This document shows positions 22,473-33,922 of a DNA stretch of 64,000 nt, in pieces. Source of the DNA: Tillandsia leiboldiana (taxonomy: Eukaryota > Streptophyta > Magnoliopsida > Poales > Bromeliaceae); assembly GCA_029204045.2 (NCBI GenBank), contig CM055080.1, forward strand, positions 10,294,838 to 10,358,837. The letters run 5' to 3'. Position 1 is the first letter of the stretch. Every line of letters begins with the position of its first letter. Both the position numbers and the translations under genes were made by a program. A model generated the notes under the pieces. That model did no database searches and was not told the DNA's origin. It worked only from the letters and a program-made list of their open reading frames with translations.

Positions 22473-23023
22473 AGATTGCAGAAAAATTACTACAATGGAA
22501 GTCAACCCTCACAAAGGAAGTTGATAGCTCAGGAAGCACTCCCCTTCATTATTTAGCAACCACTTTTAACTATTATATGATGCGTCGAGTATTAAAACAT
22601 GACACTTCTCCGGCTTATTTGTCGGACTCTGAAGGATTATGTTCTATTCATGTTGCTAGTAAGCTGGGAAGACTCCCTATAATCCGTGAGCTTATTAACT
22701 GTTGCCCTGATATGGGCGAGTCAGTGGATGGTAGAGGAAGGAATTTTCTACATGTTGCTATACAACACGAAAGAGCGAACATAGTTAGGTTCGTCTGCAA
22801 ACAACCATTTCTTATGAGAATGATGAATGCAAGGGATTGTGAAGGGAATACGCCACTACATCTTGCCGTAAAATCCAAGAACCAAACTATAGTAAGTCTC
22901 CTGTCGAAAAATATAAGTGTACGCCCAAACATCGTGAACAAGAATGGCAAAACACCTCTAGATCTTGCAACGGCCGGGATCGACTTTGGCTTGTATTTTT
23001 TTCGGGCAATTCATTTTCCTACT
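22473..23023 (+). CDS. Gene A exon 2: ankyrin repeats
   Basis: Acceptor CATAACAG at 22472; the first two bases AG complete a codon with the exon 1 phase-1 base. Encodes LLQWKSTLTKEVDSSGSTPL, then ankyrin repeats (STPLHYLATT, CSIHVASKLG, NFLHVAIQHERANIVRF, NTPLHLAVKSKNQTIVSLL, KTPLDLA). In genes B and D this exon is 533 bp and ends CAG|GT. The equivalent site here (23005/23006) is CGG|GCAATT, a GC donor; 18 bp on there is a perfect ACT|GTAAGT at 23023/23024. Both keep phase 0. I chose the consensus site, which adds six residues. Confidence 0.85.
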
Positions 23024-23771
23024 GTAAGTTCTATTTAAATAATTTCAGGCATCAGTTCACTAGCTAGTTTGTGTGTATCTATATATATACACACATGCTA
23101 ACAATAATACGAAATATTTGATAATATTGACTTTTTAATTTTTAGATGAAAAAATATACGATTAGAATTATAATGATTCCCTAATATTTATAATATTTCA
23201 TCGACAATCTACTAAATTTTAGGAGACCACTATCATCCTAACTATATTCCTTCATCAAAAAATTGAAAACTCAATAATATATGTCAAGTGCTTAATTTGT
23301 ACAATTGATAGTATAGTAGTTTCGTTATATATTTATATATAGTTTGATTATTATGCTCATAAATTATTTTTAATGATAGAGTTTTTGAATCGACGATCTA
23401 TATCATTAAACATGATTTAAAAATTTTTGAAACTTCTAAAAACTAAATTTTATAATTTTTCGACGTCATTAACTTTACAATCAATAGATTTTGGTGCTTT
23501 TAAAAGGTGGCTCAATTCAATAAAATTTGAATATTTATTTAATATGGCATCCCTACTTATCATATCTTATTTTAGAAGAATTTGCTTTAATTATTGCCTT
23601 ATATTATAGCATATCATAACAAGACCATACTGGCATGAGTGAAAATTAAGGAGGGGAAACATAATTCCCTTCCGTGATCAACCCTCAAGATGTTCTTCTG
23701 GCACTTGTGCCGTCAGTAGTACCCTGTTAATTGATCTTTAATGATTTTATATTCAATTTTTCTTCTTCCAG
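23024..23771 (+). other. Gene A intron 2 (748 bp)
   Basis: Donor GTAAGT, acceptor CTTCTTCCAG. AT-rich, partly homologous to gene B intron 2. No other feature seen. Confidence 0.75.
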
Positions 23772-24413
23772 AGCCCGGGTTTATGGATTTCTCTGTCGTT
23801 AAACTGCATCGGAGCCATCAACGGCCCTCACCGATCGGACCTATTGGTCGATGAAATCACCGCTAAACAAGATCAGGAGAAAGAACTGAAAAAGTATGAG
23901 GCCGCAATCCAAAGCCAAGCTATTGTCTCAGTACTTATTGCTACTGTGACATTCGCCGCAGCTTTCACCATGCCGGGGGGTTATAAAGCTGACGACCACA
24001 AAAACGGAGGCACGCCAACTCTTGCAACGAAACATGCTTTCAAGGCTTTCATATTCTCAGACTCTCTTGCATTTATTTGTTCCATCATAGCCACCATTTT
24101 GCTTACGTATGCTGGCTCAATTGGGACAGTTCCTTCTCTTCGGATGAAATTATTCGGCATGTCCGACATTTTTCTAAGCGTGGCCATAGATGGTATGGTG
24201 ATCGCATTCACAATGGCGGTGTATGTGGTGCTGGCTCCAGTTAATATTGGCATCGCCATTACTATCTGCACATTCTCCTTCACTTCTTTCCTATTCTCTA
24301 ATGCATGGCAGTGGCGTCTTGTGGCAAGCATACCAAGGCCAAGACTAGGAGCAATGCCGATGATGCGCCAAATGGATGTGATGTTGGATGAATTACTCAA
24401 GTATATAATATGA
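23772..24413 (+). CDS. Gene A exon 3: PGG domain and membrane helices, truncated
   Basis: Starts in phase 0 with SPGLWISLSLNCIGAI, then a charged linker and the PGG domain (VLIATVTFAAAFTMPGG) followed by hydrophobic segments (AFIFSDSLAFICSIIATILL, VAIDGMVIAFTMAVYVVLAP, IAITICTFSFTSFLF). The frame stops at TGA 24411-24413, 213 codons in, against 253 in gene B. Just downstream (24415-24522) the +1 frame encodes EGNIYYFIF then a hydrophobic stretch like gene B's last helix. A one-base-type frameshift has removed the last membrane segment. It may still be expressed. Confidence 0.85.
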   Translation, partial: SPGLWISLSLNCIGAINGPHRSDLLVDEITAKQDQEKELKKYEAAIQSQAIVSVLIATVTFAAAFTMPGGYKADDHKNGGTPTLATKHAFKAFIFSDSLAFICSIIATILLTYAGSIGTVPSLRMKLFGMSDIFLSVAIDGMVIAFTMAVYVVLAPVNIGIAITICTFSFTSFLFSNAWQWRLVASIPRPRLGAMPMMRQMDVMLDELLKYII

Positions 24414-24414
24414 T

Positions 24415-24522
24415 GAGGGGAATATTTACTATTTCATCTTCAGGCAGGTGGTATTCTATTTACTATTACATGCCATCATCTTAATTTCTGGTACCGCTTC
24501 TACTATAGCGATTCATATATAA
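24415..24522 (+). pseudogene. Out-of-frame remnant of gene A's last membrane helix
   Basis: In the +1 frame the sequence reads EGNIYYFIFRQVVFYLLL and on to TAA at 24520-24522, parallel to GTIYYVIFLHYMVCYLAYI in gene B. Direct evidence that the gene A C-terminus was once longer. Confidence 0.8.
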
Positions 24523-25158
24523 TAACTCTGGTATTTCGCATTAAGTTTTTTATTTTTCAGTTGTATGTTGTACTTATTTTTCTACTTTTATTTAAGAGTC
24601 CATGTTTGGGTCTATTTTAGGGTCCTGATTATGGGTTTAATTGGGTCAATTATTAATTAATTAAGCTTGTTTGGATCTTAAGTTAATTAGCCAGCTGCAG
24701 GGCTTTTAAATAGTCTATGTTCAAGTACGCAATTAAATATTTATAATGTTATTATAATATTACTAGTTGAACAAGTAATTAACTCACTGATTAAACCAGT
24801 AACACTTAGCCCTATAATATTTTCATATCGCAATTTATTTTGATTTTTAAAATATTGACAATAACAGGTCCAATCTGAGCAAACCGTGCACAACCACATC
24901 TGTTCAATCTTTAACATTATTATTGGGAACAACCTAATTATTCAAACAATATTTTTTTTATTTCTAAAAATAATTTAATTTTTATTCAAAAGTAAAATTG
25001 GTCTTGTTTCTGTTTGTTTCTGAATTTATATTTATTTTTAAAATAAACAGTTCTAATTTATACCTGAACCAAACACATTAGAATCTACGTGAAATAATTT
25101 GATAATCCTGTTGTTATCGGAAGCTATTTTGAAAGCATTGATTGTTCAAGAAGTCCAA
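24523..25158. other. Intergenic downstream of gene A
   Basis: AT-rich 3' flank. The stretch 24600-24720 resembles the gene B 3' flank at 51260-51380 (GGGTCCTGATTATGGGTTT), so homology continues past the stop codon. No gene. Confidence 0.6.
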
Positions 25159-25267
25159 GCCACTGTTTGGTTTGGGTACAAAGAGGAGATATCTCCCTTT
25201 TGTATCCAAACAAGATTGGAATGGGGGGATGGGATAATCCCCCCCTTCGTTTTTTGTTTTGTTTTCT

Positions 25268-25298
<31 letters not shown>

Positions 25299-25836
25299 AT
25301 GCTTTTTTTGATTTTTTTTTAATTAGAATTTTTACATTTTAAAAAATATTTAAATTTTAAATTTTATAAATTTTAATTTTTTAAATTTTAAATTTTAATA
25401 AATCTAAAAATTTTATTTTTTTGTTTAAAAAAATATTAATTTTAAAATTTTAAAATGTATACAATTTTTTTATAATTTTTTAAAATTTATATAAATTTAA
25501 AAATTAAAAATTTTTACTCATACTTAAAATTTAAAAATTAACTTTTTTTTTTTTGCTCCCATTTAAAATTTTTATAAAAATTAAAATTTGAATAAATTTT
25601 GAAATTTTAATTTTGAAAAAAAAACTAAAAAGGAAAGAATATTTTAGTCTTTTAACACAAAAGTCAACTATCTATTCCTCTTATTCTTCAATCACTACCA
25701 AGCACTATTTTTCTTATACCTGGTACTAACCTAATACCCAACCAAACACAAATTCACATTATACCTAACTTGTTCCTAAATTTATACTTATCCCTGGTAC
25801 TACAAATTCTCTCTAATACACGAACCAAACAAAGCC
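25159..25836. mobile_element. Tourist-like MITE, second family, copy 2
   Basis: Ends GCCACTGTTTGGTTTGGG and CGAACCAAACAAAGCC, flanked by CAA on both sides. The interior closely follows 13825-14602. The central T-run and AT-rich body carry no coding sequence. Confidence 0.75.
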
Positions 25837-25857
25837 CAAGGGTTTACGAGTTATTTA

Positions 25858-26260
25858 GGCTGCGTTTGGTTCGGGTATAAGAAAAATTTAGTTATATACC
25901 GGGGATAGATATAAGTTATGATATTAGCAGGAACTAATATTAATTTATATTTGGGTGGGTATAAGAGTTATACCGGGTATAAAGAAAATTATATTTGGTA
26001 AATTAAAGAGGAATAAGAAGAATAAAAAGAATTAAATTTTTATAAAATAATGAAATAAATTTTAAATTTTATAAATTTAAATAACTTATAATTTAAAATA
26101 AAATTAATAAAAAAAAAAAAAAAAAAAAAAGCTGCGCTTATTACAGTTGTTCCCCCCCTATTCCCAGGATTAGGAGGAACAGCTATTTCAAGCAGTTTTT
26201 GTTGTTTGGGTACAAAAGGGAATATCCCCCTTATCCCACCCTACTGTATAGGATTCAACA
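25858..26260. mobile_element. Fragments of further MITEs
   Basis: TTA followed by GGCTGCGTTTGGTTCGGG at 25855-25875 is a clear MITE end. A long A-run at 26108-26130 and a second GGGTACAAAAGGGAATATCC-like end near 26206-26228 suggest two broken elements. The opposite ends are not found. Confidence 0.5.
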
Positions 26261-28790
26261 TTATTATTTTTCTAGAATAGATTCAATTTATCAAGTGTTT
26301 TATAAGCTATTTAGTTCATAGGTCGTTCTCCTTTATTAAACTTGTACTTATGGAGTGTTTTATTGAGCATTGTTTCCCTTGTAAGTTGTAAATTAAAATT
26401 ATTATATATTTGCCTTTATAAATTATATAATAATAAATATATTTTACTCAATGGCAATTTAAGAAGAAAGAAGTGATCTTTGAGCAATTTAGCTAGAGAC
26501 ATATTTACATAACTTGAGTTTTTTTTTTTCAAAAAATAATTATACCTATGATTTTGAAATTTTTAGAAATAAATATAAAATAATTTTAAATTTTTAGACA
26601 TATGTAAGTAACTAATTCAAAAAAAAAAAAAAAAAAAAAAAAAAAATGTATCATTTTCTACAGAAATTTTGGTGCAGTAATTTTTTATAACTATAGACCC
26701 ATGAAATCCTTCCGTTAGGCTTAGTTTGCGCATAAAAGCATCATTTTTATATTAGGAAAAACCAAAAATTTGTTAAAATATTTTTAATATTTATTTTTTT
26801 ATATTATAAAATTATAGTTGTAATCGTCATAAAAAAAAAAAAAAATGTAATTATATAATTTTTCGATGATATGTAGTTACTATCACAATTTTATAATAAC
26901 AAAAACGAAAAAATTGAAAACATTTTTAAAATTTTTAAAATTTTTATACTATAAAAATAATATTTTTAGTCATTATATTAGCAAACTTAGGACAAATTAC
27001 CAACTTACCCTCAAATGTATTTGACTTTTATATTTATCTCATAACGTTTAAGTAATAAAATGTGTGTTTTTAAAGTTTCTATATTGTTTTATATATATCA
27101 TTTTTTGCCAACTGATTTTGGATTAATTTTATTCTCAATATAATTTTTTGTTAAAATAAAGGATAAGTTTTTGAAAATAGTTTAAACTTTAGATTGATAA
27201 ATTTATCACTTAAAAGACATTTGATAGGGCAAATATATCTTGTTGTAAAGTTAACAGTATTTTTAATAGTATACTAACTTGATTTTGAACTAGGAGGTTA
27301 TATAAGTAATTGTCTTAAGACTATTTAAGCTATCCATCCAAAAATATTTTATTATCACTTTAAAAAATACTACTTGTACATTCTTTGTAAGGTATATATT
27401 TTACATTCCATCCATTCAATAGATAAAGTATGATGAGAGATCACTTGAAGTGATTCTTAAAAGATATTTCATGATGCAGGATGTACATGTAACATTGCTC
27501 ATAATATAAGTTTTATTTTATTTTATTTTATTTTGTTAAAGGATCAAAGAAATATATACTGAACTAAAAACTACATGTTATATAGTAGTTAGTTATAGTG
27601 AGGGATAAAAAAATTATTTCATCTCTAAATCTAATAAAATTTTGAATAAATTATCAGTAAGGTCAATTACAATAATAAATTTATAGAGAGGTACTACTCT
27701 ATTGACAATTTGAAACGATATTTGTAAACAAATTTCAAGTTTTGAGGAAAATATTTGAAATTGTTCTAATTTGTAAAATTTAGGGTTTAGAATTTATAAA
27801 ATTTCTAAAATTTTGCACTTAAACTACTCTTTGTTTGAAAAATATAATACATTGCTATTTTATTTAACGAACAAATTTTACGGTAAAATAAATAAAATTT
27901 TAGAATAGTGAACTATGATATTTCAAATCCAGCGATGACGAAAATATATATAAGCTAAATGGCAAGAGTGATCAGTAGAAATTTGCCCTTTTTTTTAAAG
28001 TCATCATGAAAAGATTTAAGATTCTTGATAGAAAGATTTAAGATTTATTTCCACTTTTTAATATACAACTAGTATTTTTTTATTTCAGAAAAGCTCCGGC
28101 AATTTTAAGTTTTTTTTTTGTAATTTTTTAAATTTGATTTCTTAAAATTGAGTAATTTTAGTCAAATAATTAAATAATTTTATTAAATTTGTTAATAATT
28201 TTATTAAATTTAGTCATTTTAGTTGTTTTTTAGCTAATAAAAAAAAACCAATTAAGATTAGCAACTAACAAAATTATTGAACTTAATAAAAATTTTAACT
28301 AACTATAATAAAACAGTTCAAAAAGTTAGAAGTTGAGGGATCTCAATACCAAAAAAAAATAGTTAGAAGTTGAGGGATCTCAATACAAAAAAACAAATTG
28401 ATGGGTTTGTTTTAACATGGCCTATAATTGAGAAAGTCTTCATACATTTTTACCTAAATTTGATAATTCTTTTAAATTTACAAAATTTTACTACTATATT
28501 TCCACACATCCTGAGACTAATTATTATTAAGTGACTATTTCAATTTTATTAGTTAAAGATAAAACATGTTTAAAGAATATTAAATTAGAAAAACATATTG
28601 ATGAATTCAATGAAAGTCTAAATTATTCAACTAAAATTATTTAATTCAAAAATATTAAAAATTAAAGATGTGTTAATAAAAAAAAAAAAACAAAGTTGAG
28701 GTGCTATCTGTATAGATTATTATTATTATTTTAATAGATTTTACTGGTCAACTTTCAACCAATGTGGGAGATTAATCAGTAGATGTACAT
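26261..28790. other. AT-rich intergenic region
   Basis: No gene found. Holds A-runs (26618-26646), a foldback-like relative of 8050-8218 at about 27370-27500, and a 2-copy direct repeat of about 40 bp (AGTTAGAAGTTGAGGGATCT) at 28320-28400. Confidence 0.5.
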
Positions 28791-29590
28791 GAAAAAGTAC
28801 AACTAGTGTATAACGATCTCGAAGCGGATGCTCAATACTCGCGATCCAAAGACCGAAATACGACGATAAGTCGAAAAACTTCCAAACCGGGATCAACAAC
28901 TATGCAACATATAGACAGGCTAACGGTCTAAAGACTGACAATCGGCACTATATCGAGAAACGCTCAACCAGAGGTATCAAACCTCACGAAATGACCAGCA
29001 AACAAAGCCTATCAACTGCTGCGAATAGCAGCAACCCGCGCGATACGAAACCAAACTCGATATTGCCCGGAATGTCGATTTCGGGTCCGATTCTATCCGA
29101 AAAAGCTTCGAAACGCTCCGGACATAATCCAACTGTCTCCGTTGTCCTAGAACACTCCTTTTCAAGTGTCGGGATAGCCGCACGCCAAGTGACACAATTC
29201 GGTTGCAAGAAAATCCAAAACGTTCAAGCCGAGTTTTCGAAACATGTCATTTTGGCTCCGGAACCCAACAAAGGTTCTTCGCTTGTCCTTAATTCGCATC
29301 GGTGAGTCTCTAACCAGCAAACAAAGCTTTTCTACCGTTACAACCAGCAGCAAAAGCTTGCTCCACTAATCCGAGCCTCCTACGATGCCTATATGGCATT
29401 AAATAAGCCATCATTTTGTGTGCCGTTCACCGTGAGATTTGAACTAAAGGTTTCCGGGCTTCGAACAACGTGTAAGAACCATTTGGAGTTTAGCCCCTAC
29501 TATTGGGGCAGCCACGATGCAAAAAGTGTCATTGTGGCATTCCAATGAACACCCGGCGTGCGATACTAATACACTAAACAGGTTGTTATA
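28791..29590 (-). repeat. Probable solo LTR or LTR fragment
   Basis: A GC-richer block with sharp edges in AT-rich DNA. On the minus strand it has a TATA-like GGCTTATTTAATGCC near 29395-29409 and a long U5-like region. The phrase ACCAGCAAACAAAGC occurs twice (28993, 29310). No long reading frame and no match to the other LTRs in this window. Assignment by style only. Confidence 0.35.
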
Positions 29591-30130
29591 GAATTTACCG
29601 TCAATCTTGCGCTTTCGAAATCCGAGAGAAGGTACCGATCAGGAGGTTTCGACGTCACGGACCCCGTGCTCGCTGTCCGGAGCGGTATCGCGCATCGGCG
29701 ATGTGTCGGAGCAACATTTTCATGCAGTTTTTGGGCTCACCGGAAGCGACATTGCTCAACCAGCGACACGGAGGACTTCCGATCTCAGCGAAGATGAGCA
29801 TTGAGATCCCCTGAGGTTCAGGAGCGCCGTGCTTGCCTTCGGAGTCGATGGCATCGAGCGGGTTGACGAGAACTAACTCCGGCCAACAAAATTCTGCACC
29901 ACAACGGACTCAGGGACAGCAACCCATCGAAGTCTCGGTTCCTGCAGCTTGGGGAATGCGGCACAGGCCTGAGGAAGTAGTCGTCGATGGCCGAAGGCAG
30001 CGACGACTGGGATTGGAAGCCGGCGGCCAAGCATGGCCACATCTCGGGCTCAGCATTGAGCCCGAGCCACAGTGGCTGCCAGGGGCGCCGCACGTCGGCT
30101 GGGGAGGGCTATACCCGACGGGAAAGGTCC
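29591..30130. other. Unassigned GC-rich island
   Basis: Continues the GC-rich block with CpG-rich sequence. It has short frames on both strands (29833-30186 plus; 29818-30093 minus) with no recognisable motif. It could be the internal part of a decayed retroelement or a gene fragment. Confidence 0.3.
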
Positions 30131-30893
30131 TGAAATTTATTCGTTATTTCGAAATGACGATTAAAAATATCTCTATTCTTAGATAGATAAGATGTATATT
30201 ATACACTCCAAATAAATTATACGAACAGTATTGCTGAAAGAAAACTGCACATAATTACACCGAGGTCCATAATAATTTTTTTGAGAATCGTGCGTAAACA
30301 CTTCACTCCTCAAGGAGCATCACCACCTTGGTCCCTTCTAGGCAGACACATTTTGATTAAGATCATACTATTCCAACAATCACTTACTAAACTCAAAATG
30401 CTTATTATCATTCTAATCGTACATCCTTTCATTCAAAATTAATTTTTTTAATTTCTATTTCTAATTTCTAAAAGAGAGAAAGCAAATTTGAATGTGAGAT
30501 AAGCTTTAAATTTAAAGTTAAATAAATTTAATAAATTGAAAGTTAATTATCTGATAAATTCAGTAAATTCAAAATGAATTATCCCAATATTGAGTTAAAT
30601 TAATTACATGATTGGTATAATAATGAATTGATCAATAGATATGTAAATTTTCTTTTATTTTAATACGGATGAAATATTTTTTATGCCTTTTTAGAATTTA
30701 TTGATCTTATATTATGTGCTTTTATATATAATATAAATATAGATAAAAGTATAGGTATAGATATATAGATCTAGTAATTACATGAAGCACTTATAACTTG
30801 GTAGCTAAATTTGGTATCTAACCTAATTAAATTTTCTTTATTCAGCTCGCAAAAAATAAATAAATAAATAAATAGGGCATGAGTTCCAGGTCC

Positions 30894-31152
30894 ACTACAA
30901 CAAAATTATTTTATAGCGATATTTTTAAGTATTTTTAAAATTTAACAAAAGTGTCGTTGGTAAAAATACCGACACATATTATTAGTGCTGCTATATATAC
31001 CGTCGCTAGGATGTGTAGCGACACATTTTTTTAATGTGTATAAAAAATATGTCCCTATAATCTAATTTTGGATATAGATAGAATATAGATAGAACACTTA
31101 TATACAAAATTGTCACAAATATGTGTTCCTATAACTTAATTTTATTGTAGTG
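30894..31152. mobile_element. CACTA-type MITE, copy 1
   Basis: Ends CACTACAACAAAATTA and TAATTTTATTGTAGTG, about 259 bp, non-coding. A second copy is at 48601-48857. The undisrupted sequence in gene B (39152-39175) shows it inserted 9 bp after the gene C exon 1 donor, duplicating GTC or TC. Confidence 0.9.
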
Positions 31153-31160
31153 TCGATTAC

Positions 31161-31884
31161 TCGGGCTTTCGATCATGGCGGCTGCGTGGAGTGCAGTTTG
31201 CCCGTTGGGTCCGGCATAGGATGCCTCCGGCGTGCCCCCTCCTCCATCAGCACGGGATCCTATCCGGATCTGAACAATTTCAAGCGATCCTGACAGCACT
31301 GCTACATAAAGTGGAGATACACCTTTGCTGTCGACGATAGCCGCCAGCCCAGGATCTGCAGACATCAAAACTCTCGCCGACGCCGCCGCATGGCCTTCCT
31401 GGGCTGCCGTGTATAGTGCAGTCTTCCCTTCCCGATCTGTGGCGCGCAGCACCTCCTCCAACCGGCAGCCACCATCCTTCCGGCCTACTGATATGAAGTG
31501 TGACACAATTTGGTCTGCCCCAGCCCTCACCGCGCAATGCAGCGGCGTCTCGCCTGCCGCATTGCTCGCTGTCAAGAGGGAGATATCGCTCGCACAGATC
31601 AGCTTCGCGAGCTCCAAGTGCCCAAAATCAGCCACGATATGGAGTGCAGAGTTTCCGCCTACAGTAACTCCTCGCCAACTCCTGCGTCCTGCGTCGTCGG
31701 TAACGTTATCTGCATCATGAAGTTGGATTGCTACGGCGTGATCTGTAGTAAGTTTGGAGGAAACCGTTTCATGCAAGAAGAGTCTTTTGATGGTTCTCAC
31801 GTCCCCTCTCTGCAATGCTTTTTGCAACTCGTAGTCCAAATGTTTTGGTTCGTCGGTCTCCCCACTTGCAACTGCAGTAGCCAT
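31161..31884 (-). pseudogene. Gene C: orphan exon 1 of an ACD6-like ankyrin gene
   Basis: ATG at 31884; 241 codons plus one base, ending at the donor GA|GTAATC. The protein is identical to residues 1-241 of gene B, and shadow frames on both strands are identical too, so the nucleotide sequence is the same. Ankyrin repeats: NSALHIVADFGHLELAKLIC, ETPLHCAVRAGADQIVSHFI, KTALYTAAQEG and SPLYVAVLSGS. No exon 2 or PGG exon is found leftward on this strand down to gene A. A CACTA-type MITE sits 9 bp into the former intron; read-through would end after RHYNKIKL. The exon is open but cannot make a full protein. Confidence 0.85.
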
Positions 31885-32513
31885 TTATGTATCTCACTTC
31901 TTCCGGAGACTTGAAGCTGAAACTGAAACTAGCTAACTGGATTAACATGCAGGTGCCAGTAATATTTAAGATTGGCTCTATCTCTTGCTTTTAACTAGAA
32001 ACAAATTAAGCAAATGCTAGGCACCCCGCCCTGGAGTTTACAAATCTTCAAGTGTATGGTTTCCATGAATTTGTTACATGCGTCCGAACGGTCCAATCGA
32101 CAAAACTCAGAGCACGATAATTGACTAAGTCAAATCAAATAAACTAAAAAATTAAAATAATAAAATTAAAATTTTAAAAGATAGAGTAGCTGATTAAAAA
32201 TATTTTACAATTCAGATTAATTTTGCATGTTTTTTTAGGAAAAAACTGAGGTAGATTAGACTATATGACCTTGTGGAGGAGCTTACAGCATATCATTTCC
32301 AAGGGTCAAACTGCACCATTGATCTCCATCCTTATCTTGAAACATTTGTTTTTAACCACCTAATATTCATAATTTGTTTCTATTAAATACTTAGGTGGTG
32401 GCTTCATTTGAAACTTGTGTTGAGTCAAATTAATTAACCTATAAAATTTTGTCCATACGAGATGGCATGAATTGGTTCGAAGAAATATAATTAAAAAACT
32501 GAGATATCATCCT

Positions 32514-32607
32514 CCAATTCGGTTAGCAGCCACATCAAAGGATAAATGGTTTGTATTCAGACTTAAGTCCAATTCGGTTAGCAGCCACATCAAATGATAA
32601 ATGGTTT
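32514..32607. repeat. Short direct repeat at the left-arm tip
   Basis: CCAATTCGGTTAGCAGCC plus about 20 further bases occurs twice (32514-32552 and 32568-32607). The same block is at the tip of the right arm (36629-36668). Confidence 0.85.
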
Positions 32608-32630
32608 ATGTATTCAAACCAAGAAATTAA

Positions 32631-33820
32631 GTGCCGCCCGTGCCGCGGCGGCACGGGCGGCACGTACCGTGCCCCTCAAAGAGGGGCACGGTACAGGGGG
32701 GTCTCGCACCCCCAGTTTCAAGCGATATCCAAGGGTATCGTTTGAGACAGAGCGATACCTTGTTGGGTATCGCGTGCCGTGCCGAGCGGCACGGCAGTTT
32801 TTCTTTCTTTTTTTTTTTTTTTTTTTTTTTTTTAATTACATGTGTAGAGTATTTTTTTTTTGTTATTTTTTTAAAAAATCACATATTGTACCGTATATTT
32901 TTTGTTTTTTTGTTTTATTTTTAAGAAATTTAAATTATTTTACTAACTAATTTAGGTTGTTAGTTAATTTAGATTATTATTATTTACTAACTAATATAAA
33001 AAGTAAAAAGATAAGATAAAATGAGAAATTTAAGTTGTTATTATTTACTAACTAATAGCAATCTAAATCTTTTAAGGATTTAGGTTTTATGATTAAAAAT
33101 ATTTTTTATCTCTTTTCCTTCTTATATTAGTTAATGAATAATAACAATTTAAATATTTTAAAAATCTAATCGGTACCCACATTTTCATTTTATCTTATCT
33201 TTCTACAATAACACTCGTACCCACATTCCCATTTTCACATTCCCATTTTATTTACGTATCTCTCTGTAATTTTGTTTGAAATTAACTTAATCATGAAAAT
33301 TAATTTACGTATCTCTCTGTAATTTTATTTGAAATAAACTTAATCAGGAAAATTATAGCTAAAGGCGGTCCACCGTCTTTAGAAGGCGGTGACCCTTCTG
33401 TATGTGGCGCTGATATGGCAAGCTGATATGGCAAAAATAGGATTAGTTTTACAAATAAAATTTTGATAAGATTATTTCGCAAATTATAAAATTTCAGAGG
33501 GTTATTTTGAAAAAAAACTCCATTGTACTTTATATATATAAAAAAATATCAATATATTAATTGGTGAGTATAGTAAACTATATATAGGCAATATTCATAA
33601 TTTTTTGACTAAACATTTCAAAACGATATTATAAGAGCTTATTGGGAACAAAAAAAACAAAAAAAAAATGTGTCAGAGCGTGCCACTGGGAGGTCATGCG
33701 TATCCATCGGCACGCAAGCGTGCCACGTGTAGGCACGCAAGCGTGCCACGTGTCGGCACGCAAGCGTGCCGGTACTGTACCGTGCCAGGCGGCGAGCGGC
33801 ACGCCCCCGTGCCACGGCAC
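32631..33820. mobile_element. Element bounded by clusters of perfect hairpins
   Basis: A ~1.19 kb unit between the arms of the inverted duplication. The left end holds four hairpins: 16 bp stem with 1-base loop (32631-32663), 14 bp stem with AAA loop (32664-32694), 8 bp stem (32752-32773) and 9 bp stem (32776-32795). The right end holds three 23 bp repeats of GGCACGCAAGCGTGCC plus ACGTGTA or ACGTGTC, then GGTACTGTACC, and ends CCACGGCACTT, a loose inverse of the left end AAGTGCCG. The interior is AT-rich, with a ~55 bp tandem repeat at 33242-33352. No coding capacity. Foldback-type element suspected. Confidence 0.6.
33709..33781. repeat. 23 bp tandem hairpin repeat (3 copies) plus GGTACTGTACC
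   Basis: GGCACGCAAGCGTGCC at 33709, 33732 and 33755, each able to form a 7 bp stem with an AA loop, separated by ACGTGTA or ACGTGTC. Confidence 0.95.
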
Positions 33821-33873
33821 TTCGAATCATGATTCAAACTCTAAATGACTTTTGGTTGAGTTTGACGGGTTCC

Positions 33874-33879
<6 letters not shown>

Positions 33880-33917
<38 letters not shown>
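33880..33917. repeat. (AT)n microsatellite
   Basis: About 38 bp of alternating AT. Confidence 0.95.

Positions 33918-33922
<5 letters not shown>

Larger units (their letters stand above)
30553..32549. repeat. Left arm of a large inverted duplication
   Basis: Matches, in reverse, 36629-36910 and 38251-39637, plus 46710-46760 beyond the LINE. The part covering 31153-32061 looks identical to 38250-39160. 32267-32549 is about 97% identical to its partner, and 30553-30893 is clearly diverged. A 205 bp segment (32062-32266) has no partner. The arm contains gene C. Confidence 0.9.

Noticed and set aside
24414..31160. Exons 2 and 3 for gene C on the minus strand
   Set aside because: No ankyrin or PGG coding sequence is seen on that strand in the interval; only MITEs, an LTR-like block and AT-rich DNA.
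33709..33770. CRISPR-like repeats
   Set aside because: Three 16 bp repeats with 7 bp spacers in a plant genome; they are tandem hairpins, not a CRISPR array.
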